The notes under the pieces are model-generated. The model searched no databases, was not told the origin of the DNA, and saw only the letters and a list, made by a program, of their open reading frames with translations. This document shows positions 10,905 to 23,883 of a stretch of DNA of 64,000 nucleotides, piece after piece. Both the position numbers and the translations under genes were made by a program. Numbering within the stretch: the stretch's first letter is position 1; the number at the start of each line of letters is the position of its first letter. Source of the stretch: Vombatus ursinus (lineage: Eukaryota > Chordata > Mammalia > Diprotodontia > Vombatidae); contig NW_020954608.1 of NCBI RefSeq assembly GCF_900497805.2, positions 18,567,236-18,631,235 on the forward strand. Reading direction: 5' to 3'.

Positions 10905-13480
10905 TTTTTTATTTTTAAAAATTTTATTTTTAAATCAACAAGCATTTATTTTTTATCCTTCCAACCACCATTTAAAATTAAACACACACACACACATACA
11001 AAATCCTTGTATCAAATATATATATATATATATATGCATGTGTGTATTGTGTAATTAAAACAAATTACTATGTTGTCCAAGTCCAAAAATGTATCTCATT
11101 CTATTTCTTAAAGCCATCTTCTCTAAGTCAAGAGTTAGATAGTATAGATTACCATGAGTATATTTGTGGCATTTAAAAAAGGTTCAAGAGACATAATTTC
11201 TGGGTAATTTAATCATTTTATGAATAATGCCAGCATGTTTATTAATAAAAAGATGGCCATTTGACTGTTTCTCTCTTAGACCAAAGACAATCATGATGGC
11301 AGGCTCATGGCATATATGCCTTTTTGGAAGAGGAGTGTTCCTGAGAGTGTCAATCAACTCTGATTGGTTAACAATTAATGAGAGGCAGAGTCTGCTCCAA
11401 TAAGGGGCTGAGAGTGACATGTCTCTCTTGGACAGAGGCTATCCCTATAGCCAGAACACCCCCAGCCTTAGACAATCTCTAGACAAAAGAATCTAACCCA
11501 CCCAAGTTTAATTAAATGGAATGCACCTTAGAATACAGATTCCAGATAAGGTTGGGTGGAGTCAGATAGAAGAAAAGATTAGCTCAACCAACCTTCAGAG
11601 ACTGAGGCTTTGAAATGAGGATAACAGAAAAAGGGGAGAAAATTGGTTATTAATAATCATGTCTCTCACTCTGGTTGGCCATTGATATCTTAAGACATTT
11701 AACCTTGTTGGTCCTTACAATATTATTGTATTGCACAATTATTCTCTTGGTTGTGCAAACCTAATTCTACATAATCTCATACAGGTCTTCCCAGGTTTCA
11801 CAAACCCTTCATTTTTTTTTTTACAGACCAATAATATTCCATTATTATATCATATACCATAATTACTTTTAGAGAGTAGTTCCAAATTGCTTTCCAGAAT
11901 TTCTGTAATAATTCAGTTTTATCAGCAGTGCAATAGTGTACCTCTTTTCCCATAGTGCCCACATTTGTCATTTTTCTTTTTTGTTATGTTTCTTGATAGG
12001 TGTAAGATGGAACATCAAAGTTGTTTATTTTGTATGTATTTAATTATTATTTATTTAGGACTCTTATTTTTATGTGACTGTTGATAGTCTGGATATCTTC
12101 CTTTGAGAACTACCTATTTATATTATTTGACCATTTGTCCATTAGGAATGGCTTTTATTCTTTCAAGTTTGAATAAATTCCCTATATATCTTTGGAATAA
12201 CACTTTTATCAGAGACATTTATTTCATTTTTTTTCCAATTAACTGTCTACTTCTAGTTTTAGCAGCATTTGTTTTGTTTGTAGAAAAAAGCTTTTCAAAT
12301 TTTGTGTAATCAAAATTGTCCATTTTATCATTTGTGATCCTATCATGTTTGAATATGAATTTTTATCCTTAAATCTGAAATGAAAATTCTTTCTTGATCA
12401 TCAAAGTTATTTATAATATGACTTTTTAATTGTATAACTAGGTTATGCATCCATTTTTTAAGTCATCTAGATATAAGATGTTCTAAACTTATGCCAGAAT
12501 ATTTTCCAGCGTTCCAAGCTATTTTTGTCTAATACTGAGTCATTACATGAGAAATTGTGTATTTCTATCAAACAACAGACTATTATGTTTATTCACTTTA
12601 GTATGTTTTGCACCTAATTTGTTTCACTGATTAACCTCTACTTTTCAACCAGTGTTGTATCATTTTTAATGATTACTGCTTGGTAATACAACTTGAAATC
12701 TGGTATTAATAGAGCTCCTTCCTTGATTCTTGACTTCTTCCTCCATATGAATTTCATTATTACTTTTTCTAGTCTGTAAATAATCCTTTGGTAGTTTGAT
12801 ATGAAACTGAAAAAGTAAATGAATTTAGATGGTACTATCATTTTTATTATATTGGTTTTGCCCCTCCAGGAACAGTTAAGAGTTCTCAAATTATTTCTCT
12901 GCCTTTCTATAAAGTGTTTTGTAATTATATTCATGTAATTACTATGTGTGTCTTGATAGATAAACTCCTAAGTCTTTTAAACATTCTCTACTTACTTACA
13001 ATGGAATTTCTCTATTTCTTCCTGTTGAGTTTTGTTGCTAATATAGAGAAATTCTGATGTTTCACATGGGTTTGTTTTATATCCTGTGACTTTGGTGAAG
13101 TTATTGTTTATTTTAGTGTTTTATTTTACTCTCTGGGGTTCTCTGAATAAACCATCATATTATCTGCCAAAGCAATAATTTTGTTTATATTTTAACTGTG
13201 CTAATTCCCTCAATTTTGTTTTCTTATCATTGCTGTAGCCAGCACTTCTGTAACTATATCAAATAATAACAGTTATAATTTTTTTTTTTACTCCTGATCT
13301 TATTGTAAAAGCCTTGATCTAGTTTTCTCCAATACATAAAATGCTGACTCTTGATCTTAGGTAAATATTGCTTATTTCATTCAGAAAAGGTCCATTTACT
13401 TTTATGTTGTATGTTGATTTAAAAAAAAAAGATTGGATGGTGTGTTTTGTCATACATTTTCTGCATCTATTCATCTTTTT
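10905..13480 (-). mobile_element. L1 LINE copy C, 3' UTR and ORF2 C-terminal half (antisense)
   Basis: Order on the plus strand is 3' UTR (10905-11178), an interruption (11179-11680), then 3' UTR and ORF2. Landmarks include 'tacaggtcttcccaggttt' (11781), 'caaattgctttccagaat' (11883), 'tgtaatcaaaattgtccatt' (12305) and 'tattatattggttttg' (12845). The minus-strand frame at 12638-12934 still reads FIWRKKSRIKEG then PDFKLYYQAVIIK, the classical L1 ORF2 motif after the reverse transcriptase. The copy is 5'-truncated near 13480. No full ORF survives. (CA)n and (TA)n tracts lie at 10981-10998 and 11016-11036. Confidence 0.8.
11179..11680. mobile_element. unclassified ~500-bp insertion inside L1 copy C
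   Basis: L1 3' UTR text is continuous up to 'gattaccatgagtatatttg' and resumes at about 'atcttaagacatttaacct' (11688). The ~500 bp between does not match L1. It contains 'ctgattggttaacaattaat' and 'gtgacatgtctctcttgg' and has no long ORF. A short nonautonomous transposon or a solo LTR are both possible. I cannot decide and see no clean target duplication. Confidence 0.4.
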
Positions 13481-14689
13481 GTCCAAAGTGTGCTGTCCTT
13501 TAATGCTTTACTCATAGATATTCTGGAATCATTCTCTTCTTCTGGATCATAGTAGGGTTTTACTTGTTGTTTGGTGGTTTCGTTTGTTTATTTTAATTCA
13601 TTATTCCAACCTTACTCCTGAATTGGGACCTTGTGTTAGGGCCATTCTTTGTAAACTTTGGAGGGGAATATTGGGGCCTTTGGGGGTCTTGTTTTGTACC
13701 CTCTGGAGTCCTAATGTTGCTTTCCCCTGATATAAGATCTTAGATGCTGGCTTAATTCAGGGTCCTGCAAATTTTCAGTGAAATTTCTCCCCCTTTCAAA
13801 AACTAAAATGTCTTTGTGTTGGAAGCTTCAGAGTAGAAAGGAAAATTCTTAGAAATTAGAGCTAAAACTTAACCTATTCTCCTGCACTCTGTTTCCCATT
13901 CCCTCATCTCTCCTCCATTAAACAATGTACAAAATCTGATACAGATGGGGTTTCATAGTGTAGTTTGGTTCTTGAAATAGGATATGGTAAAATTGGACAT
14001 GATATTTTTGAAAACACCTAAATATATATGAGAAGTGTGAAAAAGGTAAGAAAACAATTCTACTTTAAGCTAGATTTTAGACTGTTACTACAATCTCTTC
14101 AAATATTTATTTTATAAAATCATAGTAAGTTTTTAGTCCTACTCACTAAAGTCATATTTGGATACTTCATGATTGTATAGGAACTTTTATGCTCAAGTAG
14201 ATCTTATGCAGCCAGAAAGTCTGTGAGAACAAGAGCTAGGCAACTGAATCAACATAAATTTCAGTTGATGATTTTTTTGTTTGGCTTTCTCCACAGTTGC
14301 TCATGAAGCCGTTTTAATAAGGCATAAAAGGGAATGCAATCTGTATCGGTAAAGATAGAGCATGCATGGAATTGTAGGTCTTGAAAGAATTTCTCATTCC
14401 GTTTCATGCAACTGACAACATTAAATATATGCAAAGTCATCCACAAAAGGAAGCACAAATTTTTGCAGATGTTGAAATGTTTGTATGAAACATTAACAAT
14501 GGAGTAGGATGGTATATTGAACCATGGCCTACATCAGGCACTTTGAAGCAGAAACTTGGATATACTAAGTCCCATATCCCTTAAGAAAAACTTATTTACC
14601 TTATCACTTTCATTGAATTGCTGGAGAACAGAAAAGCAAATATTGAAGTGAGAGGAATTAATTTGTTCATCTATTTACCATAATAAATA
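13481..14689. other. intergenic, mostly unassigned
   Basis: 13560-13800 has a locally GC-richer patch ('ggaccttgtgttagggcc', 'ctttggaggggaatattg') that could be an old LINE 5' region. The rest is AT-rich with nothing supported. Confidence 0.35.
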
Positions 14690-14865
14690 ATAATAATAAG
14701 TATTTATATAGTGGTTAAGGTTTGAAAAAAAATATAGATTTTCTTATTTTTACCTCACAACAGCCTTGTGAAGTCAGTGTCCATTGGCTTATGACAGAAT
14801 TTGAACCTAGATCAACTTGAAATCTAGCTATATATCTACATCACACTGCTTCTAGAGAGCCCTGT
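14690..14865 (-). mobile_element. MIR/THER-like CORE-SINE, antisense
   Basis: 'agtatttatatagtggttaa', 'acctcacaacagccttgtga' and 'acagaatttgaacctagatc' are diverged antisense MIR-family text. A second relic, 'gtgacttgcccagggttaca' at 15060-15079, follows at 15035-15150. Confidence 0.65.
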
Positions 14866-15309
14866 TAAGTCACATGGTAGTAATCCGATTAGCCAGCTAT
14901 CTTTGATGGGGATAGGGATAGGAAAAAGGATCTGTTATTCCATTAGTATACTGAACTCTCAGATAAGGAAACTCCTATCTAGGTAGATAAGTACCTTTCC
15001 TGGAAATTCCTAGAAATTCTAAGTAATTAGAGAGTTGCCTAGAGCATTGAGAAGTTATGTGACTTGCCCAGGGTTACATAGACAGAAGTAGGCCTTGAAT
15101 TTATGTTTTCTTGCCTTCCAGGCTGACTTGCTATTCACCAGGCCACTGGTACCAGGTCTAAGCCCAAAATGCCACCCCCATCTCAGTTTCCTTGATAGAA
15201 CAAGCTAAGATGCTAAAATCCTTCAACAGAGAGTGTTATTTTAAAACCAGTTACTTTCTGCCATAGGAATAGAACATTCACAAAATCCTAAAGGAAAAAA
15301 CTAAAAGAA

Positions 15310-17726
15310 CTTCTGTGATTTGAACACACTTTATTTAACCAGGCAAATATTTTAGGTATTCAATTAAATATTACTATGCTAGCTACACTTAATTGTTTCT
15401 TACTGAAGATATAGTCAACATTCACCGTAATAACAGTTTCATCATGCTAAAAACTATACACACACCCGCACTTTGAAAAATGTTTTCCTAGGACACTTTA
15501 TCTACAGTACCAATGATCATGAAGGACATATTATTACATCAGCAAACTGTACAAATGACACATAAAAATCAAGGGAGCCACCAACATACAATTTACATTA
15601 AAGAGATTCTTTGGGGAAGGGGATGCATAATCTTTACATTTGGCAGAGTTAATAAGATTTCCTTAAAAAAGTAATAAAATTATATACATTTTAATAATGT
15701 CCCAAAGAGAAGGTCTTAAATAGCACAAATAACATTACAAAACTAAACATCCATATTGCCTACCAGGTTATGTCTATGTGATGTGACTGAAATTGTATAC
15801 ATTACTCTGAACATTTACCATAAAGCAATTGTATTCTCAATTCTGTACAGAGAGCTTGAACATTCCATGGAAGTTTTTATTATCTATAGACACTGATGCA
15901 TGTCTTCTACTCTTATAGAGGAGAAAATAATATTTCAACATTTAAATCTTCCTAAACAGTCAAAATATCTATCGTTGAAGCAGCTTTGGAGACTATTTTG
16001 GAACAACATGAAAGTTGTATTAATTTAGTCTAAAAAAAAATTCAAATCCTAATTACTAATATTCTGTGTTCTATAAGTACCTGCTATTTTTCAGGCTCAA
16101 CTGAGACCACCCTATTAATATAGCATAATTTATGATGATTTAAATAATAAAGCTTATGCTTACATCCTGATCAATGATCAGATTCATTTTGCAAATGACT
16201 ATGATCTTTGAACAGTTGTAACTTGGCAGTGCTTGGGTAGGGCCATTGGACCTTCTTTCTCTTTTGACTACTACTCATATGAATAGGTTTAGTGTCCTAG
16301 ACATTAGATGAGGCCATTATTTCCACTTGGAAAAAAAAAGGAAGGAAAGAGGGGGAAAAAAGAAACAAAGGAAAAACTCAAGAGCTTTCAATAAGTGTTT
16401 GTATAGAAGAAAATTTTATGTTAGTCTTTTTTCCCTAATTACTATTCTGAGCAGAACCTTAAACATTAAGCTATCCCCCAAAAGTGCTTCTAACATAAAT
16501 ATGGAAGCTTAAGAATTTTTTTTCAACATTGTATAGCTACTGGATAGCTATTTCTAAAACCAGTGTATCTAATATACTAACTTATTAACTCAGACCTTTA
16601 GAAATAATTAGGTTAACTATAAATAGTACCATCGATAAAGATTGAACTTTTAAAATGCATGAAAATGTTAAATATCAGTTCTTATCAAGGATGAAGACTC
16701 TTTTACCTATTTTTCAATAAAATTGTTTGGTAGAAGCATTTTTTTTCTTCATTTCTCCTCAAAATGCATCATTTGGCACCTTAAAAATGACTTACTTCTA
16801 AAATCAAATTTGCCACTCAGAACAGCACTGGCTAATCACAAAGAATAATTATGAGGAGATGTGCAACATTATCCTCTCTGAGGAAAATGTCCATTGTCTG
16901 GGACAAACAAAAGAGCAACTCAAAAAATCAGGCTGTTCTAGCTGGGAAGAAGGATGCCACCTTCACCTTCCTGTCCTGTTCTACCTCTTTACAATGCCCT
17001 TGGACAGCTCCCATCACAGATCTTTATGATGCTGAAGATGCATTTATACTTTGGTTGCAAGCATGTATGTCAGAGGGAATAAATGTTCAAAGATTCACAT
17101 AAGCAATCTTAACATTCAATTTTTGGAACCTTTTTAAAAATAATCAGTGTTTCACTTAAAGTACATAAATATTTTTCGTTATGTACTATTCACTTATTCA
17201 TGCAACTTTCAATGTATCTTTTACCAACTTAAAAAAAATCTACTATACAATATATTTGTCAGTTTCTTTGCTCCATGTACTTAGTTACTTTTCAGAATAA
17301 GTGAAAGTTGTAAACCTGGTAATTGTTTTCATATATAAAACCATAAAACAATTAGCAAATTATAATCATACTGCAGGGAAAAAAAGTCGAAACATTGTGT
17401 CCCTGATCTGAACTGAAAAGTATCCTGGTTATAGGTCTGTAGGTAGCAACATTGGTTTTGGAAGGGAAGGTAAATAAAAGACATAAATTAGACTCTGGGT
17501 TAAGTTAAAAATTTATATGCACCATTAGGACTGTGACATGCCTAGTGCTAGTCAGAAATGCATGCTTAAGTTCATTTACAATGCATTTTTCATGTTGGGG
17601 TAAAAGCTTTTCTCAGATATTCCAACAGATTCTTTGCTCAAAGTATGCTCTGGGAAGACAAATAAGAACCAACATACTCGGAGCATAAAGAAATAAAAAT
17701 CAGCTGCACCAATAAGGGGGAAAAAT
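15310..17726 (-). other. SEMA3C: probable 3' UTR of SEMA3C
   Basis: About 2.4 kb downstream of the SEMA3C stop codon, nearly free of recognisable transposons, in contrast to its surroundings. Old MIR relics end at about 15150. On the minus strand an AATAAA signal lies at 15335-15330, followed at once by GTGTGTTC, a GT-rich element that fits cleavage near 15310. Another AATAAA at about 15880-15875 could be an earlier site. Length agrees with my recollection that the eutherian SEMA3C 3' UTR is a couple of kilobases. The exact cleavage site is inferred. Confidence 0.55.
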
Positions 17727-18146
17727 TTATGATCCAGGTAACTGATTCCTCCTGTTTCTACTTTTGCGACTATTGATGAGAGCCTTTAATTTGCCATAGT
17801 CCCCTCTCATCTTTTGTGATTCATCTACCTGTGGAGAGGCACTCTGCTGCCGGGTGTCTTTGCAATACTGATTAATCATCTGCATTTCTGAGTGGCTGAA
17901 TGCTCCCACAAAGTCTTTCGGGTGGAATTGCAATGCCCGGACAGAGCTGGCCCAGGTCCAGGGAGACCACTTGTCAGTTACGAAGGCTACCATCTCTGAA
18001 TCCAAGACCTTAAAGTTTATCTTGGCTATGGTTTGCTTAAAGCTGTTTTCTGTTGCGATGCAGTGGTAGAGTCCTTGGTCAGAATCTTGGACAGCACGAA
18101 TTAAAAGTCCTTGTTCAGTGGCAATGATTCTTTCATTGAGTTTGAC
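17727..18146 (-). CDS. SEMA3C: SEMA3C last coding exon: end of Ig domain and basic C-terminal tail
   Basis: Class 3 semaphorins are secreted guidance cues that bind neuropilin/plexin receptors; SEMA3C acts in neural crest, cardiac outflow and vascular patterning (family knowledge). The exon is in phase 0: the acceptor 'ctttctag' is followed by GTC AAA CTC (VKLNERIIATE), and 140 codons end in a stop at 17727. It holds the second Ig cysteine (GLYHCIATEN), a conserved DKWSPWTWASSVRAL block, a single Cys in INQYCKDTR that should form the interchain disulfide, and a basic end SRKSRNRR followed by NQLPGS. RNRR is a furin-type site. This tail distinguishes SEMA3C from 3A, 3D and 3E. Compared with my memory of the human protein, QQSASPQVDESQ replaces a stretch two residues shorter, and LPGS replaces LPES. 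Confidence 0.93.
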   Translation of the reverse strand, partial: VKLNERIIATEQGLLIRAVQDSDQGLYHCIATENSFKQTIAKINFKVLDSEMVAFVTDKWSPWTWASSVRALQFHPKDFVGAFSHSEMQMINQYCKDTRQQSASPQVDESQKMRGDYGKLKALINSRKSRNRRNQLPGS

Positions 18147-19599
18147 CTAGAAAGCAACATATTAAAGAAAGTTCTCAAAGACTGAGATACAGTGCATTCA
18201 GCAGCTAATTTTTCATTCCTTGGTTGAATAAATATAATCTAGGGAAATTTCATATACCATAGAAGCAAAAATTATCATTGTCTTATCTTTTTCTAGTTCA
18301 TTAGCCTAATGCACAAGGGTGTGAGTCCTTTAAGAGGACAGTTAACATATAGGTCAGCTATTTTGAAACTGCTATTTGTAACATGAGACGGGTGGATGAA
18401 AGGGAACAACTCCAACACAACTACTGCAGAAATGATTAAAAAACCTTTTTAATAAATCAGTATCTTTTTTAGGGTAGAAATCATAAACAGCATTGATTTT
18501 CTTTGGCTCTAGAATCAGATGTACTATACCTGAATTCAGTTCAGTTCAAGGGGTTCTAACCTCTTCTATTATCCATTTTTAAAAGACAGACTCATTAATA
18601 AAATGATATATTATTAGTCTGTGTTCTATTTTCTTTCAGTGAAGTAGAATAGAAAATATTCAAAAGGCTGAGGACAACAACAATAAAACTGTATTTCACT
18701 CACAAATATGACAATAAGCCAGTGAATAAGAAAGATCTGCAAATATGGGAGAATTTTGAAATTATAATTCTAGTTATACCTAAAACTAAAAGCACTAAAC
18801 GTAAGTTGAAATTTATTTTTCTGGACATCATTGTGTGTGTGTGTGTGGGGGGGTTACTTTCATAATGAAAGGAAAAATTCTAATATCATTAATGAATTAT
18901 ATATAATAAGTATTATCTATTTGGCATCTATCTATAGATCTAACCATCTAAATATCTGATCCCTGGGAATGAATGTAGACGTGCGAGTATGTTCCTCTAT
19001 GCATACTTTGGACCAGACCTGTAATTTTGGTGGTATAGAGCAGAAGTCTCCAAATATTTTTGATTGTCTATCCCCTATCCTTACTAAAAAAGTTTTAACA
19101 TGTACCCCCAATGTGCATGATTTACCTATTTATATGTTATATGAATGTACTAATACTTATGTACATTATAAAAATACAAAATAAAAGAGAATGATTTACC
19201 AATGAAATAATATTTGATCCTAAAGGTTACCTGGGACACTGAGTTTTTAAGTTACTTGCAAAAAGTCATATGGCTATTATGTGTCAGAGGCAGAGCTTGA
19301 AGCTAGATCTTCTTGACTCCTAGGCTAACTCTTACACTTGAAAATGCAAAGGTGATTTTAGTTTTACTTTGCACAATGATTCTTAATATTCATTTAAGGA
19401 ATAACTCATGTGGCTGGATTACTATGGGACTGCTCCCAAGTTTCCACTATACCCCAGGAAACAAATTATTGGGCAAACCTCATCATCACACAAGACCCCA
19501 TAAGCTTGGTGATACCCTCATCATTACCTGATTAACCTCTGATTGGAGGGCAGAGTCATGAACTCCAAAACCTCCATTTGAGGAGGCAATTTGGTTCAT

Positions 19600-19865
19600 A
19601 TGTTTCATTCATTTCTAACCTGGCTACATCACTCTGTGGCCTCTCTACTGTGTCTGGCCTCAGGTACCTTCCCTCAATTCTACCCTTCCACATCCCAATT
19701 TTCAGCTTCCTTTCATGTGTTGTCTTCCCCCATTAGATTGTAAGATCACTGAAGGTGGGGATTTTTTGAAAATTATTTTTATTTATATCTCCAATTATAC
19801 AGTGCCAGACACATAGTAGGTGTTTTATAAATATTTATTTACTACTGAATGAAAGAATCCAATCA
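19600..19865 (+). mobile_element. L2 LINE 3' end, sense
   Basis: 'ctaacctggctacatcactc', 'cccccattagattgtaagat' and 'cagtgccagacacatagta' are L2 terminal text. Confidence 0.75.
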
Positions 19866-19867
19866 AT

Positions 19868-20005
19868 AAAATGTAATCTCCTTGAGGGCAGAGACCCTTC
19901 TTATTTTTACTTTCTTTTTTTGTCTCTCTCTGCCTAGAGCTCATGTAGTGTATACATAGTAGGCTAGTAAATGCTTATAAATAAATGTTATTGAATGAAT
20001 AAAAA
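19868..20005 (+). mobile_element. second L2 LINE 3' end, sense
   Basis: 'gtaatctccttgagggcaga' and 'tagtaaatgcttataaataa', directly after another L2 end in the same orientation. Confidence 0.7.
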
Positions 20006-22818
20006 CCATTGGCTTCAGATAGAGTACTGATTGTAGTCAGTAATATCTTAGAATTTCTCTCTCTAGAAGCATCTCCAATGAGAGTAAGAGGATACTTTTT
20101 TGATGGAATGTACAAAAAGGCAATAAAAAGAGAAAGGTAAGATTGATAAGAGCAAGGATTAGAAGCAGATGGAAATAAGAGTGGGATGTTTGTTGAAGGT
20201 AAATTTTATTTGAGAAGTCAGTAAGGAGCTACTCCCAATTTAAATGACCTTATGATATAAGAAGAAATAAAAGAAAGGAAGTTTTTAGAGTATGGTTTTG
20301 AAATGAACTAAGAGAGCACATTGATTGATACAACTATGAGAGAGACATACTTTTCAAAATATTTCAGATAAGCACTTTTTTTTTGGTTAATGGGTATAGG
20401 GAGGGAGAGAGAATGAGTAGCCTTTCCTCCACTTAACTCCCCCCTCCACACACACCCCAAAGTGTTTTACAACCTTGTGTCTCTGGGATCCTGCTCTGGG
20501 TCATAGTATAGTTAAGGTAAAATACATGGGTAAGGGAAAATTGTAAAGAATTTGAAGTGGGTGAATATGAAATTAATGAGAGACTGGAGTTCAAGAAACA
20601 TTTAAATCCTCTTTTAGTCAGTCTGAATAGGAATTAAGAAGCACAATAATAAAAGACTCATTCTTTCAGGTAAAATACAGTTTAACATTGATTTAGAAGT
20701 TTACATGTTTAAAACATCACACATTAGAAATTAATTATTCCTCCACAGAAGCTGTGAGGAACTAATTGGAGTTTCTGAATGAGACTTGGTAGCTCAGCAT
20801 GAGGACAGTTGAATGTTTTCAGTCTTACAACATTGAGATGAAATACAAATAGCATTTTCTTCAAAGCAGAAAGCAAATTATTTTAACTATAACCCTTTAA
20901 ACTGAATCCCTTTTACATTTAAAGTAGTAGGGGCCACCAGGTGTAGAACATTGCTTATATGATCAGATGATATATGGATAGCTATTTGGTTTCTTTATGT
21001 ATTTTCCTTTGTTACAACGGATGGCTCTTGGTGGGAATCATTGGAATCTGACTGCCGTATTAAAAGGGGCAGGAAAGAAGGCAGCAATTAAACATGTAAA
21101 AAAATAAATTCATTGTGGAAAGGAAAACAATAGAGCCTCACTAAATGAAATAGGCAGAAATATTAAGGTATTACATGCTCCTGTAGTATTACTAAAGCAG
21201 AAAAATCAAGAACATTAGGGCACAGATTAAATTTATGAAATATCCTCATTGGAATTTTAATTCAAATGTCTGCAGTAAGCAATCCTGAACATTTTTAAAG
21301 CATTCATCACAAATCATAGAAAATTCTATATTGAGTATTCATTTACTATTGTATATATAATCTGTTACTAAAAAAGAAAGAATTTATTTATTTTACTGAG
21401 TCTCTGACTTTGTGTAATCATGTTTATCTGAAGTAACCTTTCTCCCTTACTCAGAAATTCTTCAAATATTATGGCCAAGGAGTTACTGAATACTCTAAGA
21501 TCTATGGAGCAGGGACACATTAGTGTACCCAAAGTCTGGGCTCAATGGGTCACAAATTGTATGGAAGTTGCAACCACATGTGAATGTAGGAGTCCCTGGA
21601 ATCTCCCATACTGTGCCACAATTCCTCAAGGCAAAGAGCAATTCTGTGCAATGAACAAAAACAAATCCATAAAAATTTGGGAACCACTAAGATAATTTGT
21701 GATAGGGAGGTAAGGACTATCTATCATATTGCAAGCTAAACACAAACTTCAAGAAAATTCACAAAGTAGATAAAACAAAATTGGAGAAGGTGCAGAAAGA
21801 TTCTTGGACACCATAGCAAAATGTGTGCTAGTATTTTGTACTTGCCATGTAGACAATAAAAAAAAAAACAGGAAGAACAGCCTTCTCTTGTTACACCACT
21901 TAATGGGAGACACTTTCCTCAATTGCACTGATTCCTAGTTAACTTAAGAAATGGCAAAAACAAAAACAAAAAAAAACATGACAAATCCAATAGCTATTCT
22001 TCCCCCAAGCTCTGCGAGACTTTCTCAGACATTTTTACAAGTAATAAGTATATTTCAAACTACAGAAAGGTTTAATTATGATTATTTTTTCCATTTTTAG
22101 GACAACCTGATATCAATATTTTGGAATTCATTATTTACATTACCATGTCCACTGCCAATTTTTTTTTTTTTACCATTTTCCCCTCACATCACTGATTTCT
22201 GAAATAGCTCTTTCTGTACTTCAGCATAAAATCAACTTTCTTTTGTAAGAAATAAGAAGTTTTTTTTCTTTTTATGGAAGTGAATAAAGGCAATGTTTCC
22301 ATCATCCAATCCCTCCTGAAGCTGAAACTTGGGGGCTATGGACAGGGTGGCAATGGAGACTGAGAATATGACAGTTGTAAAATATTGTTATTTTGCCACA
22401 AAATGTCATAGTTTTCACTAATTTCTTGCTGATAAGTTTAAACTTTAAAAAATGGTCAAGTACCCATTACCTTTCCCAGCATATCAAAGTGCTCTGCTAT
22501 AAGAATTTAGCCTCTGGACTTGCACATGTACTGTTTCTTTTCCATATGCGGCCTCACATCAATGCCACATTCTGAAGGCCAATGCTCTTGTTCCAATAAC
22601 TTCATGACAGAGGGGAGTAGTCAGAGAGATTATCTAATTAATCTATCAGTTTTTAGGGCATCTTATTTTAAAGAACTTGGCACCTGTCATGCTGAAGGTA
22701 TAAAAGAATGTTCGTATGCTGTGCTTAGCTGGTTTGATTTGAAGGCATGCTGACCCACTGGGTGATTTAAGGTGCTTTCACTAGCATTGATTGATTGCTA
22801 CTGAACTGCATCACTCAC

Positions 22819-22949
22819 CTCTTTCCTTCTGTCTTTGTCTTTCTGTAAGAGCCATTTGATAGATGCCTGTGGAGACTTGGGAGTGCACTCAAGGAAAGTG
22901 GTGTTATTTTTTACTCCATACTGAATAATCTCAGCTGCATTTCTATATG
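22819..22949 (-). CDS. SEMA3C: SEMA3C exon: first half of the Ig-like domain
   Basis: 131 bp (2 + 43 codons). Acceptor 'gcttcacag' precedes CA TAT AGA; the CA completes an Ala codon begun by the G that ends exon 23884-23951. The translation starts AYRNAAEIIQYGVKN and continues with an N-glycosylation sequon (NNTT), the first Ig cysteine in FLECTPKSP, and IKWLLQKDKDRRKE. It ends in phase 0 at a strong donor, GAG|gtgagt. Text and length fit SEMA3C throughout. Confidence 0.93.
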
Positions 22950-23883
22950 CTGTGAAGCAAAAGAATAGCAGTATTTAGAACATCTTTTTTTCCTGTGTCC
23001 TACATTTCAAAAGGCAAGTTTATTCTTAAAATTAAGATCCATTACAGACCCCCTTCTTTCATAAAAGTAGCTGACCAAGGAATTTCACACATGCAAAGCT
23101 ATTAACATTGGTATCTTTTTTTTTGTCCTTGGTTACAATGGGAAAATTACCCATAAGTCCTAAAAATGTCATTTTGTGGAAGATTTTTTGTGGAATGATA
23201 TTTTGTGGAAGGTTCCATATTCAGTACTCTGGCAAATATTTCATTAATTAACTTCTTTTCCAAGTGTCATATTGCATGCAATAGTCTTGAGGTACCATTT
23301 ATTTTTAACCTGCAATTTTTATGTGTGAACATTCAAATGAATGCTCTGGATTCCTGTGATAACGAGACAATCTATCTATTTGGTTTCTATCACATTAGTG
23401 ACCTGACCAGATCACAAATGCATCAGATATTTTAAAAAATCAAAATGCTACATTAAAAAAGTTGTTTTAAAATTCTAGTAGAGAAAAAAATGGCATTCAG
23501 GCTAAAAGAGAAAGAAACTGACTTAATCAGCTATTATGCCAGTCCAAATTTATTTAATAAAAAACAAGTCAAATTATAATGGTAGAAAGGAATACAAAGA
23601 CAAGCTTTATTGAATAAAGGGTCATATTCCCTGAAGAGAAAAAAACATAGTGGAAATATATCTACAATCCTGCAGTAACATATATTAATTGAAAATAATA
23701 ATGTTATGATAATAATACACATATATTTCCTAAAAAATACTTGAAATGACACTTTAGAAGACTCTTGCTTGAAAATGACTTATTTGCATTTTATGACATG
23801 ATGTCATAAAACCACATGACTAATAGTTTATAGTCAAAGGTAAGTTATCTTCTCTTTACATGAATGTTTTTCAGTTAACATAC
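22950..23883 (-). other. SEMA3C: SEMA3C intron, 934 bp
   Basis: Donor 'gtatgt' at 23883, acceptor AG at 22951-22950. AT-rich, and I recognise no repeats in it. It is the shortest intron seen in the gene. Confidence 0.8.

Larger units (their letters stand above)
18147..22818 (-). other. SEMA3C: SEMA3C intron, 4.7 kb
   Basis: Bounded by donor 'gtgagt' at 22818 and acceptor AG at 18148-18147. It holds a MIR-like relic (19250-19325), two sense L2 3' ends (see separate entries), and a 19015-19190 stretch resembling an old DNA-transposon relic ('ctccaaatatttttgatt') that I cannot name. 20000-22800 shows nothing supported. Small ORFs here do not look like exons. Confidence 0.7.

Noticed and set aside
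12638-12934. 98-residue minus-strand ORF as a possible host gene
   Set aside because: Contains FIWRKK and PDFKLYYQA, so it is a remnant of L1 ORF2 in the antisense L1 copy.
21471-21695. 74-residue plus-strand ORF with several Cys and Trp
   Set aside because: No domain pattern that I recognise and no splice signals in phase; left unannotated.
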